From Hippasteria phrygiana (taxonomy: Eukaryota; Echinodermata; Asteroidea; Valvatida; Goniasteridae), in contig JAZGUH010000699.1 of the NCBI GenBank assembly GCA_037893225.1, positions 372,001-436,000 on the forward strand: a stretch of DNA of 64,000 nucleotides, read 5' to 3'. Below the pieces are notes generated by a model, which was given only the letters and a program-made list of their open reading frames with translations, ran no database searches and had not been told where the DNA came from. Shown one piece after another: positions 22,101 through 35,700 of the stretch (within the stretch, counting starts at the first letter, position 1; each line of letters starts with the position of its first letter). The translations under genes were made by a program, and so were the position numbers.

Positions 22101-24249
22101 AGTTGTTGCTGTTGATGTTGACATTGGTGTTGTTGCTGTTGCTGTGGTGTTGCTGTTGCTGTTCGTTTTGCTGTCGGTGTTGTTGGTTCCGCTGATAGTC
22201 CTGCTGTTGTTGGTCTGCTGTTGTCGCTGTCCACTGGTGTTGTTCATGTTGCTGTTGTCTTCCAGTTCAGCAAAATTCCCTTGGTTCGCTACAGCAGGTG
22301 CTCGAAGAGGGTGCATATGCATGTCAGATTGATTTCTGGATCTGTGCTCACACCGGAAAGCATCCACAAATGCAGCACGATATTGTGCATTCAATGCACC
22401 ATAGATGAAAGGATTGATAATGGTGTTGATAAACTGTGGAATATTGGTAATCCAATTCATGTCACTCAGCAGTGCCCCGGCACGAGGACCAGGAATTTCT
22501 GCTAGCATACAGATCCATTCAACAAGAACGAGGGTATGGTATGGCGCCTGACACACAAAGAAAACAACACCATTGACGATGATCATCACTGCCACTTGTT
22601 TCTTTCTTTGTTGTGCCCTCAGATATCTCGCAGCCCTGTTATCAGTCCTTGGGTTCTTGAGCAATGCACAGATGAGCTTGATATACATGTACAAGTTTGT
22701 AACCATAGCTATTAACCAGGGAATGCTTATTAAAAGCATATTATAGTACATTACTTTTGGTTTTACAGGACTGCAGTACACCAATGCTGATGGGAATTCA
22801 CGATAATTGTCTTGGTCCGGCCACTGCATACACACCTTGAAGAGAGAAGCTGTACCAGGCACCGTTACAGCAGAGAACACCAGTCCCATCAGCCAGCAAA
22901 GTCCAACATCTTTGTAGGTTCGCCTTCGACTGCGTCTTCGCAAGTGTTTCATAGGATGGCACAGGGCCAGGTATCGCTCATACGTTACCATTGTAACTAG
23001 TCCGACGGATCCGTAATATCCAGTATAAAGCACCATATAAAAACTGACACAACTGGCTGAATTAACAAACGGGAAGGTGAGCACCACGGGCGAAGCCTGG
23101 TACGTCCAAATTAAGATCGAAGCATACAAACTCAGGAAGAGTAGATCGGCTAGTGATAGGTGAGCCAGGTACACATCTGCATTGGATCTTATCTTTTGGC
23201 CGCGGCACAGGACAAAGAGAAAAGCTAAGTTTGCACTTACTCCGAAGCACAAGATAACTGGTACGACAACAGTCAGAACGGTGATGTCCGTGTCGGAATA
23301 AAACAAGAAAAGGATCGTCTCCTCCGTGGCATTTGCAGCGCACTCAACCGACGACAGATCTGATCCCATGGTGGTACAATATAGTGATAGCTAGGATGTC
23401 AAATACATACACCAACTGATACATGACATGTCCTTGAAAAATGATCCCAACGATTACTTGGTAACAGTAACCTGAGACTCGCGAGACACATTTTTGGCCA
23501 TTTGAATAACGATCGACTATTGGCTCTTTAATGTTTGATCGAGTTGAACTGGTCAGAAAGGATGTATCGTACCGTTTTAAAGCATTATATCACGTGTACT
23601 TCAATCAAGTTCAGCTAGTTCACTTCATTTTGGAAAATGCCATCATGATGATACGGTCTGCTGCTTTTATCATTTCTGCCAGCTATTTGATGTCGGACTG
23701 ATCTGCTGGGAAAACCAGGGGAGGGGGAAGGTTCATAATATATTTATATTCGCATGTAGTCGTACTTCCCCAATATGTGCGAGGACATCAATACTTTGTG
23801 TTTCCTATTGTTCCTTTAATATAACGTGCGAGGACCGATTTCAACAAAAGACTTGACGTGCGAGGACTGAAAGGTTTCTCTGTATTTCCTTTCTCCTCTT
23901 GTCCTCGGAGATATATACAGTGCACATACAACACTACAGTGAAAATATGAACATTACACTTGAAAACTGCACACATGCAATTACGATAATGCAATCATGG
24001 CGCGACTTGCAATATCTGAACATTTTTGGTTTTTAAGTTCTAAACAATGATAAGTTTTTCAACTTTGCAATAACTGAACTACAGTTTGAATTAAAACCGT
24101 TATTTTAAACTTTCTTTTCATTTTCCATTTTCTTGGAGTGCCGTGGCCTTGTGTTTTAGTGTACCGGACTCAAGATCTTGATAATACTATTGTGGGTTCG
24201 AGACTAGCAGGGGTCATGGTGCTTGTGTCTATGACAGCGGTGTAGCCAA

Positions 24250-24283
<34 letters not shown>

Positions 24284-26741
24284 GGTGCACACCCCCATAA
24301 TAATGTGAGCACCCTCCCCTTCCCCCTCCCCCCCCCCCCCCCCACTCGCCCCTATGGAGAGAGCCCTGGCTCCCCTGCTGGTCCTTTGTCACAAGTTTCT
24401 TCTCTCCACCCAGGAGTAAATGGGTACCTGTGAGGGCAGTGATGGTTATGTGTTTGATTAAACCCATGTGTGTTTAACTTGCAGGCGGGGCTGTATACTC
24501 CCCAAGGAGCTGAGAAGGTTTCTGGCCCAATAAGCATGGGTCGAATAATTATAACTGCTGTGATTTAGTTGAATTTTAAAAAGTGCTTTAAATACTGGTT
24601 ATTATTATTATTATTTTATTTATTTATTTTTTTGGTTCAGGTTATTATTATCATTTCAGATTGTTTTCCTCTCAAGTTCGTGAAACTTGTACAATTTTAA
24701 ACCTCCTAGTTACAGTACATATCAACTGTTCAAGTCTTTCACAGCAAATCCTTTTTACGTTTTTCACTTTTGATTCTACAAATGTGACCTGCTAAAACAA
24801 AAAGTAAACATAATAGTTGACTAATACTGGATACTTTGAAGCAAACGTCAGCAGGTTGTAGAAAGCAACAAGTTTATGGGAACCACTGTGAGTGTTTCAT
24901 GTTGTTAATCAATGGCATCCAATTCCGCTTGGTAATTCCTCGCTGCAAAGTTAAATTGAATATCTCTTCAAATATATGGTGTTGCATTGGTGTTGGTGTA
25001 GGTAGGTGCTGCTGTTGGTGCTGTTGCCGGTGTTGGTGCTCTTAGGGCTGTATACTCCCCAAGGAGCTGAGAAGGTTTCTGGCCCAATAAGCATGGGTCG
25101 AATAATTATAACTGCTGTGATTTAGTTGAATTTTAAAAAGTGCTTTAAATACTGGTTATTATTATTATTATTTTATTTATTTATTTTTTTGGTTCAGGTT
25201 ATTATTATCATTTCAGATTGTTTTCCTCTCAAGTTCGTGAAACTTGTACAATTTTAAACCTCCTAGTTACAGTACATATCAACTGTTCAAGTCTTTCACA
25301 GCAAATCCTTTTTACGTTTTTCACTTTTGATTCTACAAATGTGACCTGCTCTGAAAAAATGTCAAAACACACACAGGGCCGTTCTATGTGAAGCGAACGA
25401 AAAAATCTTCACATAAGTGATTCTTTTTGTTTTTGGTTTGTTGGCTTCTGTTATATCTATATTTTCATAATTTATTTTCAGAAACATTGATGAATAAAGA
25501 TGAAAAAAAAACGTTGATAAAAATTACTTCTATCTCATTTCTTTGTACTTTGTCTGTCAAGGCCATTATCTCTAACGCACTTCCCTTAAATTGGAAAATA
25601 GGAGTGTACAAATGTCAAGATATCTCGAGAACACAAAATGCCACAGGGGTTAAACCTACACCAAATTAAAGCTTAGGATGTGACAAATTCAACAATGTAT
25701 ATAACTCATTTTTCAGATTTTGCGACATAATACCCCTTTTTTGCAGAGCCGGTCACATTAATATTAAGCGTCACGGGTTTAATATTTCCAAATAAAGTTT
25801 TTGTCCATTTCTGTTTAGCTTTTCAAAATGTTCTCGAGACCACTTGCAATCAAGTCTGAGTCTGTGTCCCAAGTCAAAGACCACGTCACAGAGGTTGAGT
25901 CCAAGTCCAAGTTATTTATGGAAATCAAACTTCTTTGAATTTTTCCCGTAAGATGCATTTGTGGCTTTTATCACTACTCTGATTTAACTTTTATTTCATA
26001 AAAAAACACACTTTACAAATAATACAGAACAAGCACGACTTACACAATGTACATGAAAAATAATCTTAAACAAAATTCTTGGCATATTTTCAAATAGACA
26101 ATATTGGGCATTTTGCGAGTGAGTCCGAGTTCTAAACCTCAGAGTCTGGGGAGCTTGAGAATTAACACTCACAGGAAAATCCAATGTTATGAGGAAATGC
26201 TTCATGGTCAACTTTGACTTTTCCACGCTGGCTCGCACTTATTAAATATTTTATCATTTTGCAGTCATATCAGATAATGGTCCGGGCTCTTTGTTGCTTT
26301 CACAGAATTAATAAATTTCACATGGATCAGTCGGCTTCCAAAAAAAAGAAGATAAATTTGAGAGCTTATCTGATGAGAAATTGCGCCTTCTAGTTACCAT
26401 GGCAACATTAATTATGCACCACAAATGGATAACTATTACAGAAACACTAGCTGCCCAACCCCGCCAACAAATTAAATTTATAAATACAGTCACAAGGGGA
26501 ATGAGTAGCGTTTTTTTTTCTGGGAAAAGAGGAGGGATGAAATTGATGTGCCTTATAGTGGAAAGTCTTAAAAATAACATCAAAAAAGAAAAGTGTTCAC
26601 TACAATGAATAATACAGAACGAGGGGGAAAAAATTAGTTTCGCAGTAATTTTTTGCAATATTTTGCTTGAGGCGTTTTTTAAACATATGGGCTTGAAATC
26701 GTAGCTTTCTTTGAGTACAATCACTTAAAGCTGAACACAGA

Positions 26742-26784
<43 letters not shown>

Positions 26785-29700
26785 TTACCGAGTGCATTAT
26801 ATTATATCCTATACTTATAACTATCACAGCCTATCAAAATCTCTAAACACCAACTCTGACAGTTTAATTGTGTGTGTTTCAATCTGAAATTTGATAGGTT
26901 TTGATCTGTACAGCAGCTGGGTCGATTTTGGCCCTGAGAACAGGAGGGAATCCTTATGGTGTGTTCAGTAACAGTGTGTGCTATTGTTCATTAAAAGTAA
27001 AAACATTTTTGGTATTTTCTTGTTAGGGTCATGGCCCCTGTTTACCCCACTCCTGTCACAAAGCGTATATGGTTGAAGAAAAAACAGTCTTCGCATTTTA
27101 AAACTACAAATCAGCCTCATGATAAACATCCGTCCTTTTCTTGACAAACAACTACCTGTTCAGTCACTTTGAAGAAGGATGGTCCCAGGACGCTGTGTAA
27201 GTTTGGTTTATAATGTTTAGAAGATTGCTAAACTTTCTTTCTTTCCAAACCATTGAGTCCGGCTGTTATTGATGGGGTGCTTGTGTGCCTGGATTGGGGA
27301 TGTGCAGCCGAGCGTAATGCAAACAATAGGCACCACACAAAATAGTGGTCCTATTCATCGCACTCGGGAATCCCACCCCCCCCCCCCCCCCCCCCCCCCC
27401 CCCTACCTTTCGTGTAAATGAAAGCTTTGTTTGAAAAAGGCCCATCTATTCATTACACTCCCATTCAAGAACAATATAGTCGATACATGAATGGATTGAG
27501 TACGCGCAGGAATGCACCTATATCAACTGGCCAGGTGGTCTTTTATCACTACTCTGATTTAACTTTTATTTCATAAAAAAACACGCTTTACAAATAATAC
27601 AGAACAAGCACGACTTACACAATGTACATAAAAAAAAAATCTTTAAAAATAATTCTTGGCATATTTTCAAATAGACAATATTGGGCATTTTGCGAGCGAG
27701 TCCGAGTTCTAAACCTACACCAAATTAAAGCTTAGGATGTGACAAATTCAACAATGTATATAACTCATTTTTCAGATTTTGCGACATAATACCCCTTTTT
27801 TGCAGAGCCGGTCACATTAATATTAAGCGTCACGGGTTTAATATTTCCAAATAAAGTTTTTGTCCATTTCTGTTTAGCTTTTCAAAATGTTCTTGAGACC
27901 ACCCGCAATCAAGTCCGAGTCTGTGTCTTTTTTCAAACTGCACCTATGGCCGTTGTCCATCAACATTTGAATGCTAAGAAATGACAGGCCCAAGTATGAT
28001 GAACGATAATTCAAGGCATCTGACATTTCTCTGTTGCCACAACCTCAAATATAAGCAGAGTTTTAAATAGAAGCCAATTTAATAGAACATTATTAGGAGC
28101 GAGTCTCCCATAACTGATGTCCCAATCTCATCAGATACAAAGAGATGTTCTTACCAATTTAATCAAATTGCTTATCATTCTGGGGCAGACGCTTTTAATA
28201 ATGAGATTTGTTTTCTAAACCCAAGCATCAAATTTGGGATGTTTCTTGTCAAGAAAAAGGTGACTCCGTCTAAAATGTCCAATTTATTTGCTGTCCCCGG
28301 TGATGACTTTTGGACAAATGTCACCAGCGGTCTAGATGGGGACTTGATAAAAGCAGGTCTCAAAAGTAACTTTGTATTTAATATAAAAAGGACACATTGA
28401 GAGAGGGGAAAGGGAGAGAGGGGGAAAGAGGGAAGAGGGGGAAACAGGGGGAAGGGGGAAGGCGGGAGCGAGAAGGGGAGCAAAGGGATAGAGGATGAAA
28501 TGGAAAGTAGGGGAGGGGATCAGGGGCGGGGATCAGGGGATACAAGGGGGGACAAGGGGAGGGGGACAAGGGGAGGGGGACAAGGGGAGGGGGACAAGGG
28601 GAGGGGGACAAGGGGAGGGGGACAAGGGGAGGGGGACAAGGGGAGGGGATTAAGGGGATTAAGGGGAGGGGATTAAGGGGAGGGGATTAAGGGGAGGGAT
28701 AAGGGAGGGGGAGGAGACATGTAAGCATCAAGCCATTATCCTTCAGTTTCTTGACATGGTGGAAACAATAGGAGAGCGCTATTTGAGTTTGGTTAACCTT
28801 TTGTAGAATAAACAGGAAAAAACCCAGAAAGTAATCATATAAATGAGGGGGAACAAACCTTCAAAATAAAAAAATAAAAACTTTGGGAAAACTTCATTGG
28901 AACACACTGTGGGCAAGTATGACTCAAATTAAATGACTCAAGTACATGCTAAAAATTTACGTTTGAAATCTGCAAATGAATAACAAAGACACAGAATACT
29001 AAAGCAACATGCTACAATATTTATTGAAGATAATCGACAGATAATGGCAGGCAACAATCCTTTTTACAGGAATTAGCCCAGAATAACCGAATTATATCAG
29101 AAATTAAAACAGGAAAAATGCTTCCAATAGTTTGGAAACGATGGATATTTAAGTCAAAGAAACAAAGATTTTGATGCATTTTGGTGTCCAAGCAATTTAT
29201 TAGAACTTACACACAGGACAGAAAAAAACAAACATGGGGCGTTATTAAAGCTAAGCACACGTTTTATGCTAACCGAGCCCCCCCTTAGCAAATTTTTCAT
29301 TTCACGGCGACCGTAATTATTACGTAAGCAGACGTTTTCTGCTTAAAGGGCTTAGCACACCAAAAGGCACGCTAACCGGCCTGATTTTGTGCTAAAGTCC
29401 GCCATCTTGTTTGTCGTGCATGTATCGATACAGAATTACAAACAAAAAGTATGGTTTTGCGATGGTCTCATTCCCCAAGAGTGTACCATGACAGGCAATG
29501 ACAGGGAAAATCCCTTCGAGATGTACTCGGAAACGCAAGTGTGGGCGCGGTACCGATTTCGGCCACAAACAAATATTGTTGTTGACTGGAATTGTCTCCG
29601 ATGCCATCCATCACACAACGGATCTTAGCATGGCCCTACCACCACTGCTGCAAGTTTGTCTGGCAATAAGTGGTGGGAGACACTGTCCCAAGGGTCAGCC

Positions 29701-32700
29701 CACCCACGGCTAGGGGGGCCATTGATGGTCAAAGCACTCATCCAAGTGCTCGGCAATGAAAGAAAACAAATTAAATTCCCCGATCCCCAAAACGAGGAAA
29801 GGTTGATGAACCTGAAACAATTAAGATTCTTCAGAGTGGCTGGTAATTAGAAGTTTTAAACGAAAGACCTTTTGATTAAAGATGGTTTCTAACGTGTTTA
29901 GTGTTAACGAACGTTTTTCCTTTGCAAATAAAAAATAAAAAATATCTGGGAGGGTAGATCGGGGTGTGGAAGGCCAAGTTTTTACAGTAACATCACAGTT
30001 TTTCTGACAAACATTGCCAATGCTGACATATGCAGGAGCTTAAAACTTCATTTAAGTCGAGGAAAGGGAGGATTTGTACGTTTGTGTCCAACTTTTGAGC
30101 CGTGACTTTCAGCTTTCCCGTGAAGACGACTCTCACATTGACTGCACTATGTTTTTACTCTGTACAATGTACGTGCGGCGCGTATCCAGTACGTATACAC
30201 GAGGTTCAATGCAAAAATCGCAGAACGAACCAATCGATAAATATATACAGTGTATCATTTTGAAAGAGGGCAATAGGTCAATCCAGACCAGGGGAAAATT
30301 CTTTACCCGGTGCAAACTATGAAGAGGGTTAAAATCAGCTGGCCTAAATTGTTTAATGGTTCAAGTTAGCAAAGGTACTCATTAAAAAGAAAACAAGGGT
30401 TGAATAATACACATGTTAATATACGTCATAAACCGTACATTTTCAAGAATTTATATTTTTCAATAATAAAATACATTTCAAATTTATATGCAATATGTAC
30501 AAATAAATAATAACTTTAAATATGAAGATAGCTATTATAGCAATTTACGTGTTTAACAACGCTCAATATTTTATTTCACCAATTTGAATTGTGAAAAGCG
30601 TTCTTTGAAAAAACAACTACAGATCCATAATATTTATTAAATTGCAGGCTTGATCCCCAAATGTCGAAAAGGGCGAAGACTTTCGCTTTCCTTCCCCAGC
30701 TTCCGTCATTTTTGCAGACAACGAAAACCGTGCACGTACGCTATAGCGCTAGCAGACGATGCATTTATCGGATGCGCGTGCATGTATTTTTGTGCTAAGC
30801 ATAGCATCCGTGAAAAGTTCGCCGTGAAATACGCTTACGCTTAAACAAATTTTTCTGCTATGGTTAGCACACAAATTTGTTTAACGGTAAGCAACGCCGT
30901 GAAATTGGGCCCTGGTCTCATAAACGGTGACAGTTACCCTGCCTGGGTCTATAGATCGAAAAATTTGAATAATTTCTGTTGTATCTATTACAGATTTATC
31001 CTCCTTTTAGATCTGGACCCAGGAAAACTGTAAAGGTGTTAGGGCTGGCAACCTAAAATGTGGCCAACCCCACCACCTCTGTTGTAGCCCTTTAATACCT
31101 AGAGTGGCTTTTTGCCTTGTATTGGGAGACTTCCATTAAAAAGAAAAAGAAAAAAAAAGCATTGAACTCTCAACACAAGGCAACAATCACTTGATCTACT
31201 TTAATTCAATTTGCTCTTCCCGCCGATCGTCCACTTGTTTCTCCCGTTGGTTGTTTTCTGCCTGGGTATTTTTGTCCGTGATGATCAGCGCAAATGTAGG
31301 AGGGATGCGAGGAGCCTTTCTTGGTCGACGTCTGCACCTGAAGGCTTGGCAGAACGCAGCTCGGTAGTTTGCGTTCATGACGCCGTAGATCAACGGATTA
31401 ATGAGGCAGTTAGTGAGTTGTGGAACCAGGACGATCCACACAGAATTATTTCCAGATATAGCAACGACGGGATTCACACGGATGTTTGCGACAAAACAGA
31501 CCCAGTTTGAGATATTGACGAAGCGTATTGGGCTCTGGCATATGAAGAACACGGCACCGTTGACAACCAGCATGATCGTGAATTGGTTTCTGATCTGGAG
31601 CGCCCTCAAGAGTGCTGCTGTGCCAACCTGCTTATGTACGGCTCTGCGTTTGTTCAATGCGCGTACCATTTTGATAAACATGTAAATGTTTACAATCACA
31701 ACAATCAGCCAAGGGATTGTTACCAATGGCTCTGCGTAGTATCCCACCCATGAACCTACTGGATTACATGATGCCCTGGCTGATGGAAACCCATGAAATG
31801 TGTCATTGTCCGGCCAGTGAAGACATTGCACGTTGAGAATAGCTGCACCAGGCACTATTGCTGCAGAAAATACCAATCCGACTAGCCAGCAGATTGTGAC
31901 AATTTTGTAGGTTTGTTGCCGAGAACTGATGGCAAGGTGCTTAATGGGATGGCACAGAGCGATGTACCTCTCAAGCGTCACCATGGTAATCAGCGCAATG
32001 GATGCAAAGTAGCCAGTGTTCATTGCCCCGTAAAAGCTGACGCACCCTGCCGAATTCAGAAACGGTCGGGAAAACGCCACCGGCGAGGCCACATACATCC
32101 AAACATAGATTGCAGAGTAGAAGCTCATCTGCCAAAGATCGGCGAGCGCCAAGTTGGCCAACAGGGTGTAGCTTTTTGATCTCATCTTTGGCAGCCGGAA
32201 CAAGACGAACAAGAAAGCCAAGTTCATGATGGCTCCGAAGCTCCAAAAAGCTGGTATGACGATAGTAATAAAGACGGTGTCCGTCGGATTATAGATGTAC
32301 TCCGAAACTGTCTCATTGCTGATGTAAACAGTATCGTTCACACTACACTCGCCGGATGTTATGCCAGATCCCATGTTTTATGAAGTTTTATTTGTTAACA
32401 ATTAGAAGCAGTTCCTGAAAATGACCACAATGCTTGCAATGCAGTGTCTTTATAATTCCAGATCAGAATTTTACAATTGAGATCAAACTTTCAGTTGAAT
32501 CCCTCTGGACTGACGGAAGCGTGACACTGCACCATGCCTTTTCTGAGAGACATTTTTATGTTGAAAATGACCACCACCAGCCCTGACGTTTCAAACTTAT
32601 ACCGACGGAGCAATGACAAAATTCGGCATTCAGAAACCCTGGTGCAAAATTACGACTACATGCTTGTATTTGCCGACAACTGCAAACCAAATGTCACAGC

Positions 32701-35700
32701 TGATTTTCAGTGGGCAGGTGGGGAAGATCATTACTACTTTCTGAATTAACTATTCTTTAAATAATAATTGGATGAAACGTATCACTGCATTTAATCAGAA
32801 TCAAACAACGCAAAGTAGATAGCTAAAATGTTCTCGTCGGCAACACGTGTGGGCGGGAGCTATTTGAAATGTCCCTAGGCAATTGCTGTCCATCACTACA
32901 AACGCATGGTCATAAACCATTGTGCTGGCCAAATTTGTCTCCGTGAAATGGCCGCTCAATGGGGCTGGCTAAAATGCCAATTAACATGCCTGCATACTAC
33001 TGTGCGGTACCCACTATTTAATGGATTTGAAACAGCTAGCTTGGGGGTCGAGTCATTCAGATATATCTGCTCCAGTCAACAGGAAGTCAGGGTTCCAGTC
33101 CAGCTCAAGTACACTTGAGATATTTTTTTCCACAGATTCTCCGAAAGGAACAAGCACGGTGCTTTGAATGCAATGTCGAGAAGGACATAAAATGTACATT
33201 ACCACATTTATTTATTTTGTTACTGCTCTTACCAGGGAAGCCCCCATCAGTTATCAATGAACTGTTCTCCCTGGTGGTGCTGCAGCCAATTACACGAAAC
33301 CTTGCAACATTGCGTAACCCCCATTACCAGTGATGTAGTATGTAGTCGAGACCGGCACAAGACCATGCACAAGACCATGCACAAGACCATGCACAAGACC
33401 ATGCACAAGACCATGCACAAGACCATGCACAAGACCATGCACAAGACCATGCACAAGACCATGCACAAGACCATGCACAAGACCATGCACAAGACCATGC
33501 ACAAGACCATGCACAAGACCAGCTTGTTACAGGCACAAGTAACAGGCATAAACCAAGACAAAGGAATGCTTTTATTACAGTTCATTTGAATAGCTTGAGA
33601 GTTGAATTAAGACTGAAGGTCTTGCAGGGTCTTGTGCTGGTCTTGCAGGGTCTTGTGCTGGTCTTCCAGGGTCTTGTGCTGGTCTTCCAGGGTCTTGTGC
33701 TGGTCTTCCAGGGTCTTGCAGGGTCTTGTGCTGGTCTTCCAGGGTCTTGTGCTGGTCTTGTGCTGGTCTTGCAGGGTCTTGTGCTGGTCTTCCAGGGTCT
33801 TGTGCTGGTCTTGCAGGGTCTTGTGCTAGTCTTGTGATGGCCTCGACTACATCACTGCCCCTTACACCACATATTATTGCATAATTTGTGCAACATATGT
33901 GACACTTGAAAAAGTTGTCCACACAAACCCAAAATGATAACTATTGAGGCTCAAGGTCATTGAGAACTACTACACCAAATACCCCCATACAGCAATGGAA
34001 TAATTCCACCTCCTCTTCTTTCCATCTTAGCCCCACCCCTTAAATCCTTCGATAACTCACTCACCTGTGCGATTTCAAATCCTCTCCCCTCCCCGAGTAA
34101 CACATTCTCCGCTGGCACTCGCACATCGTCGAACAACAGCTCAGCGTGGCCGGATGGCGGGTCCTCATAGCCAAAGACGGAGAGGGGCCGGACGACCTTC
34201 AACCCTGGGGCGTCCATGGGGACGAGAATCATACTCTGCTGTCTGTGGGTGTCCGCTGTGGGGTCCGTCTTACCCATGAAGATGCAGACGCGACAGCGGG
34301 GATCCATGGCCCCGGAGATCCACCATTTCCGGCCGGAGAGGACGAAGTGGTCGCCGTCTCTCCTTATGGTGGACTGGATGTTGGTGGCGTCGGACGATGC
34401 AACCTGGGATGAGAAACAAAGGAACAACTTAGGGCTGTCCCGAAGATAGCAAATATTCGAATATGAGATCATCAACCGAATATTTTTGCCGGTTCGAATA
34501 TTCAAAAAAATACATATGCACGTACAGATACGACTCTGATGCTATTTTAATAGAAAAGTTACGGCGCTTGCCAATGTCAAATGGCGCATTTGTTTGTGGA
34601 CAGAAAGCATGCACTTGCATAGACCACTCTTCTCATATGGGACCCGCTCTACAAAAAATGGTATTATGTCGCACACAAGGCTGTTCTATGTGAAGCGGAC
34701 GAAAAAATCTTCACATAAGTGATTTTTTGTGTGTTTTTTTTGTTGGCTTTTATTATATATCTATATTTTCATAATTTATTTTTAGAAACATTAATATTGA
34801 TGAATAAAGATGAAACCAAAAAGTTGATACAAATTACTTCTATCTTATTTCTTTGCAATTTTTTGTGTTTAAAGGCCTTTATCTCTAAACGGACTTCCGT
34901 TAAATTGGAAATAGGAGTATACAAACTATTTTTTTCTCTGAATTTTCAAAGTGAACAAAGACTACTGGCAGGAGTGGCATTTGCGACCTCCGGAATAGCT
35001 ATCTTGAATTGTTCTGGAATGGGAGTGTAATGAATCGATGGAGCTTTTTCAAACAAAGCTTTCATTCACACGAAAGAGGGGCTTCAAGCACAATGAATAG
35101 GACCACTCTATTCAGTGCGGTGCCTATTGTTTGCATTTACGCTTGCCTGCACAGCCCGTTCTTGGCATACCAGCCCCCATCAATAACAGCCGGACACAAA
35201 GGGTTTAAAGAACTGAGCACACAAAGTTCATTGCAGGGGCTGATCCGGGAATTTTTGCTGGGGGAACAGACCCAACAATATTTTTCCTGTGAACCCCCCC
35301 CCCCCCCCTTACCCCCTCCTCTCAAAAAGGTTGCTGATCTATCCGAGACACAAAACTTACACCAAAAAGAAGCCTAACAATATCGCCTACTTCCCAGTAC
35401 ACCCTTCAATACCTCGGGTTCCGTCATGGCGAAGCAGGACCTGATGGTTCCAGCTAGCAGCGGCTTCAACCAATCGTCTTTCTGTTTCTGCTTCCCGTAT
35501 TTGACGAGGACCTCCATGTTACCAGTGTCCGGAGCCGAACAGTTGAAGATCTGCACAGATCGAGAAGATTTTAAGTTTCCTTGAGAATTGAGATTTGGGT
35601 CTCAGAAAAGCTCGGTCAAGAAAAAACAAAACCTCAAATATCTTTTTAACCTTTTGTATACGGACAACAGCCATGGCCGCGGTTTGAAAAAGACCACCTG

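Noticed and set aside
21943..22332. Plus-strand Val/Ala-rich frame of 129 codons
   Set aside because: It is the antisense of the low-complexity tail of GPCR gene 1.
24793..25045. A third GPCR gene
   Set aside because: Only the last 94 coding bases and the 3' flank are present, as an exact duplicate of 21679-21930.
29389..29713. Open frames of 60-80 codons near 29.4-29.7 kb
   Set aside because: They overlap on both strands, show no recognisable family and lie beside degenerate repeat motifs.
33358..33519. CRISPR-like regular repeat array
   Set aside because: The repeats are 12 bp with no spacers, in an intron-rich animal genome.
33257..33589. Open frames with HKTM-type repeats, both strands
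   Set aside because: They arise from the 12-bp array of the foldback element; all frames of a multiple-of-3 repeat stay open.
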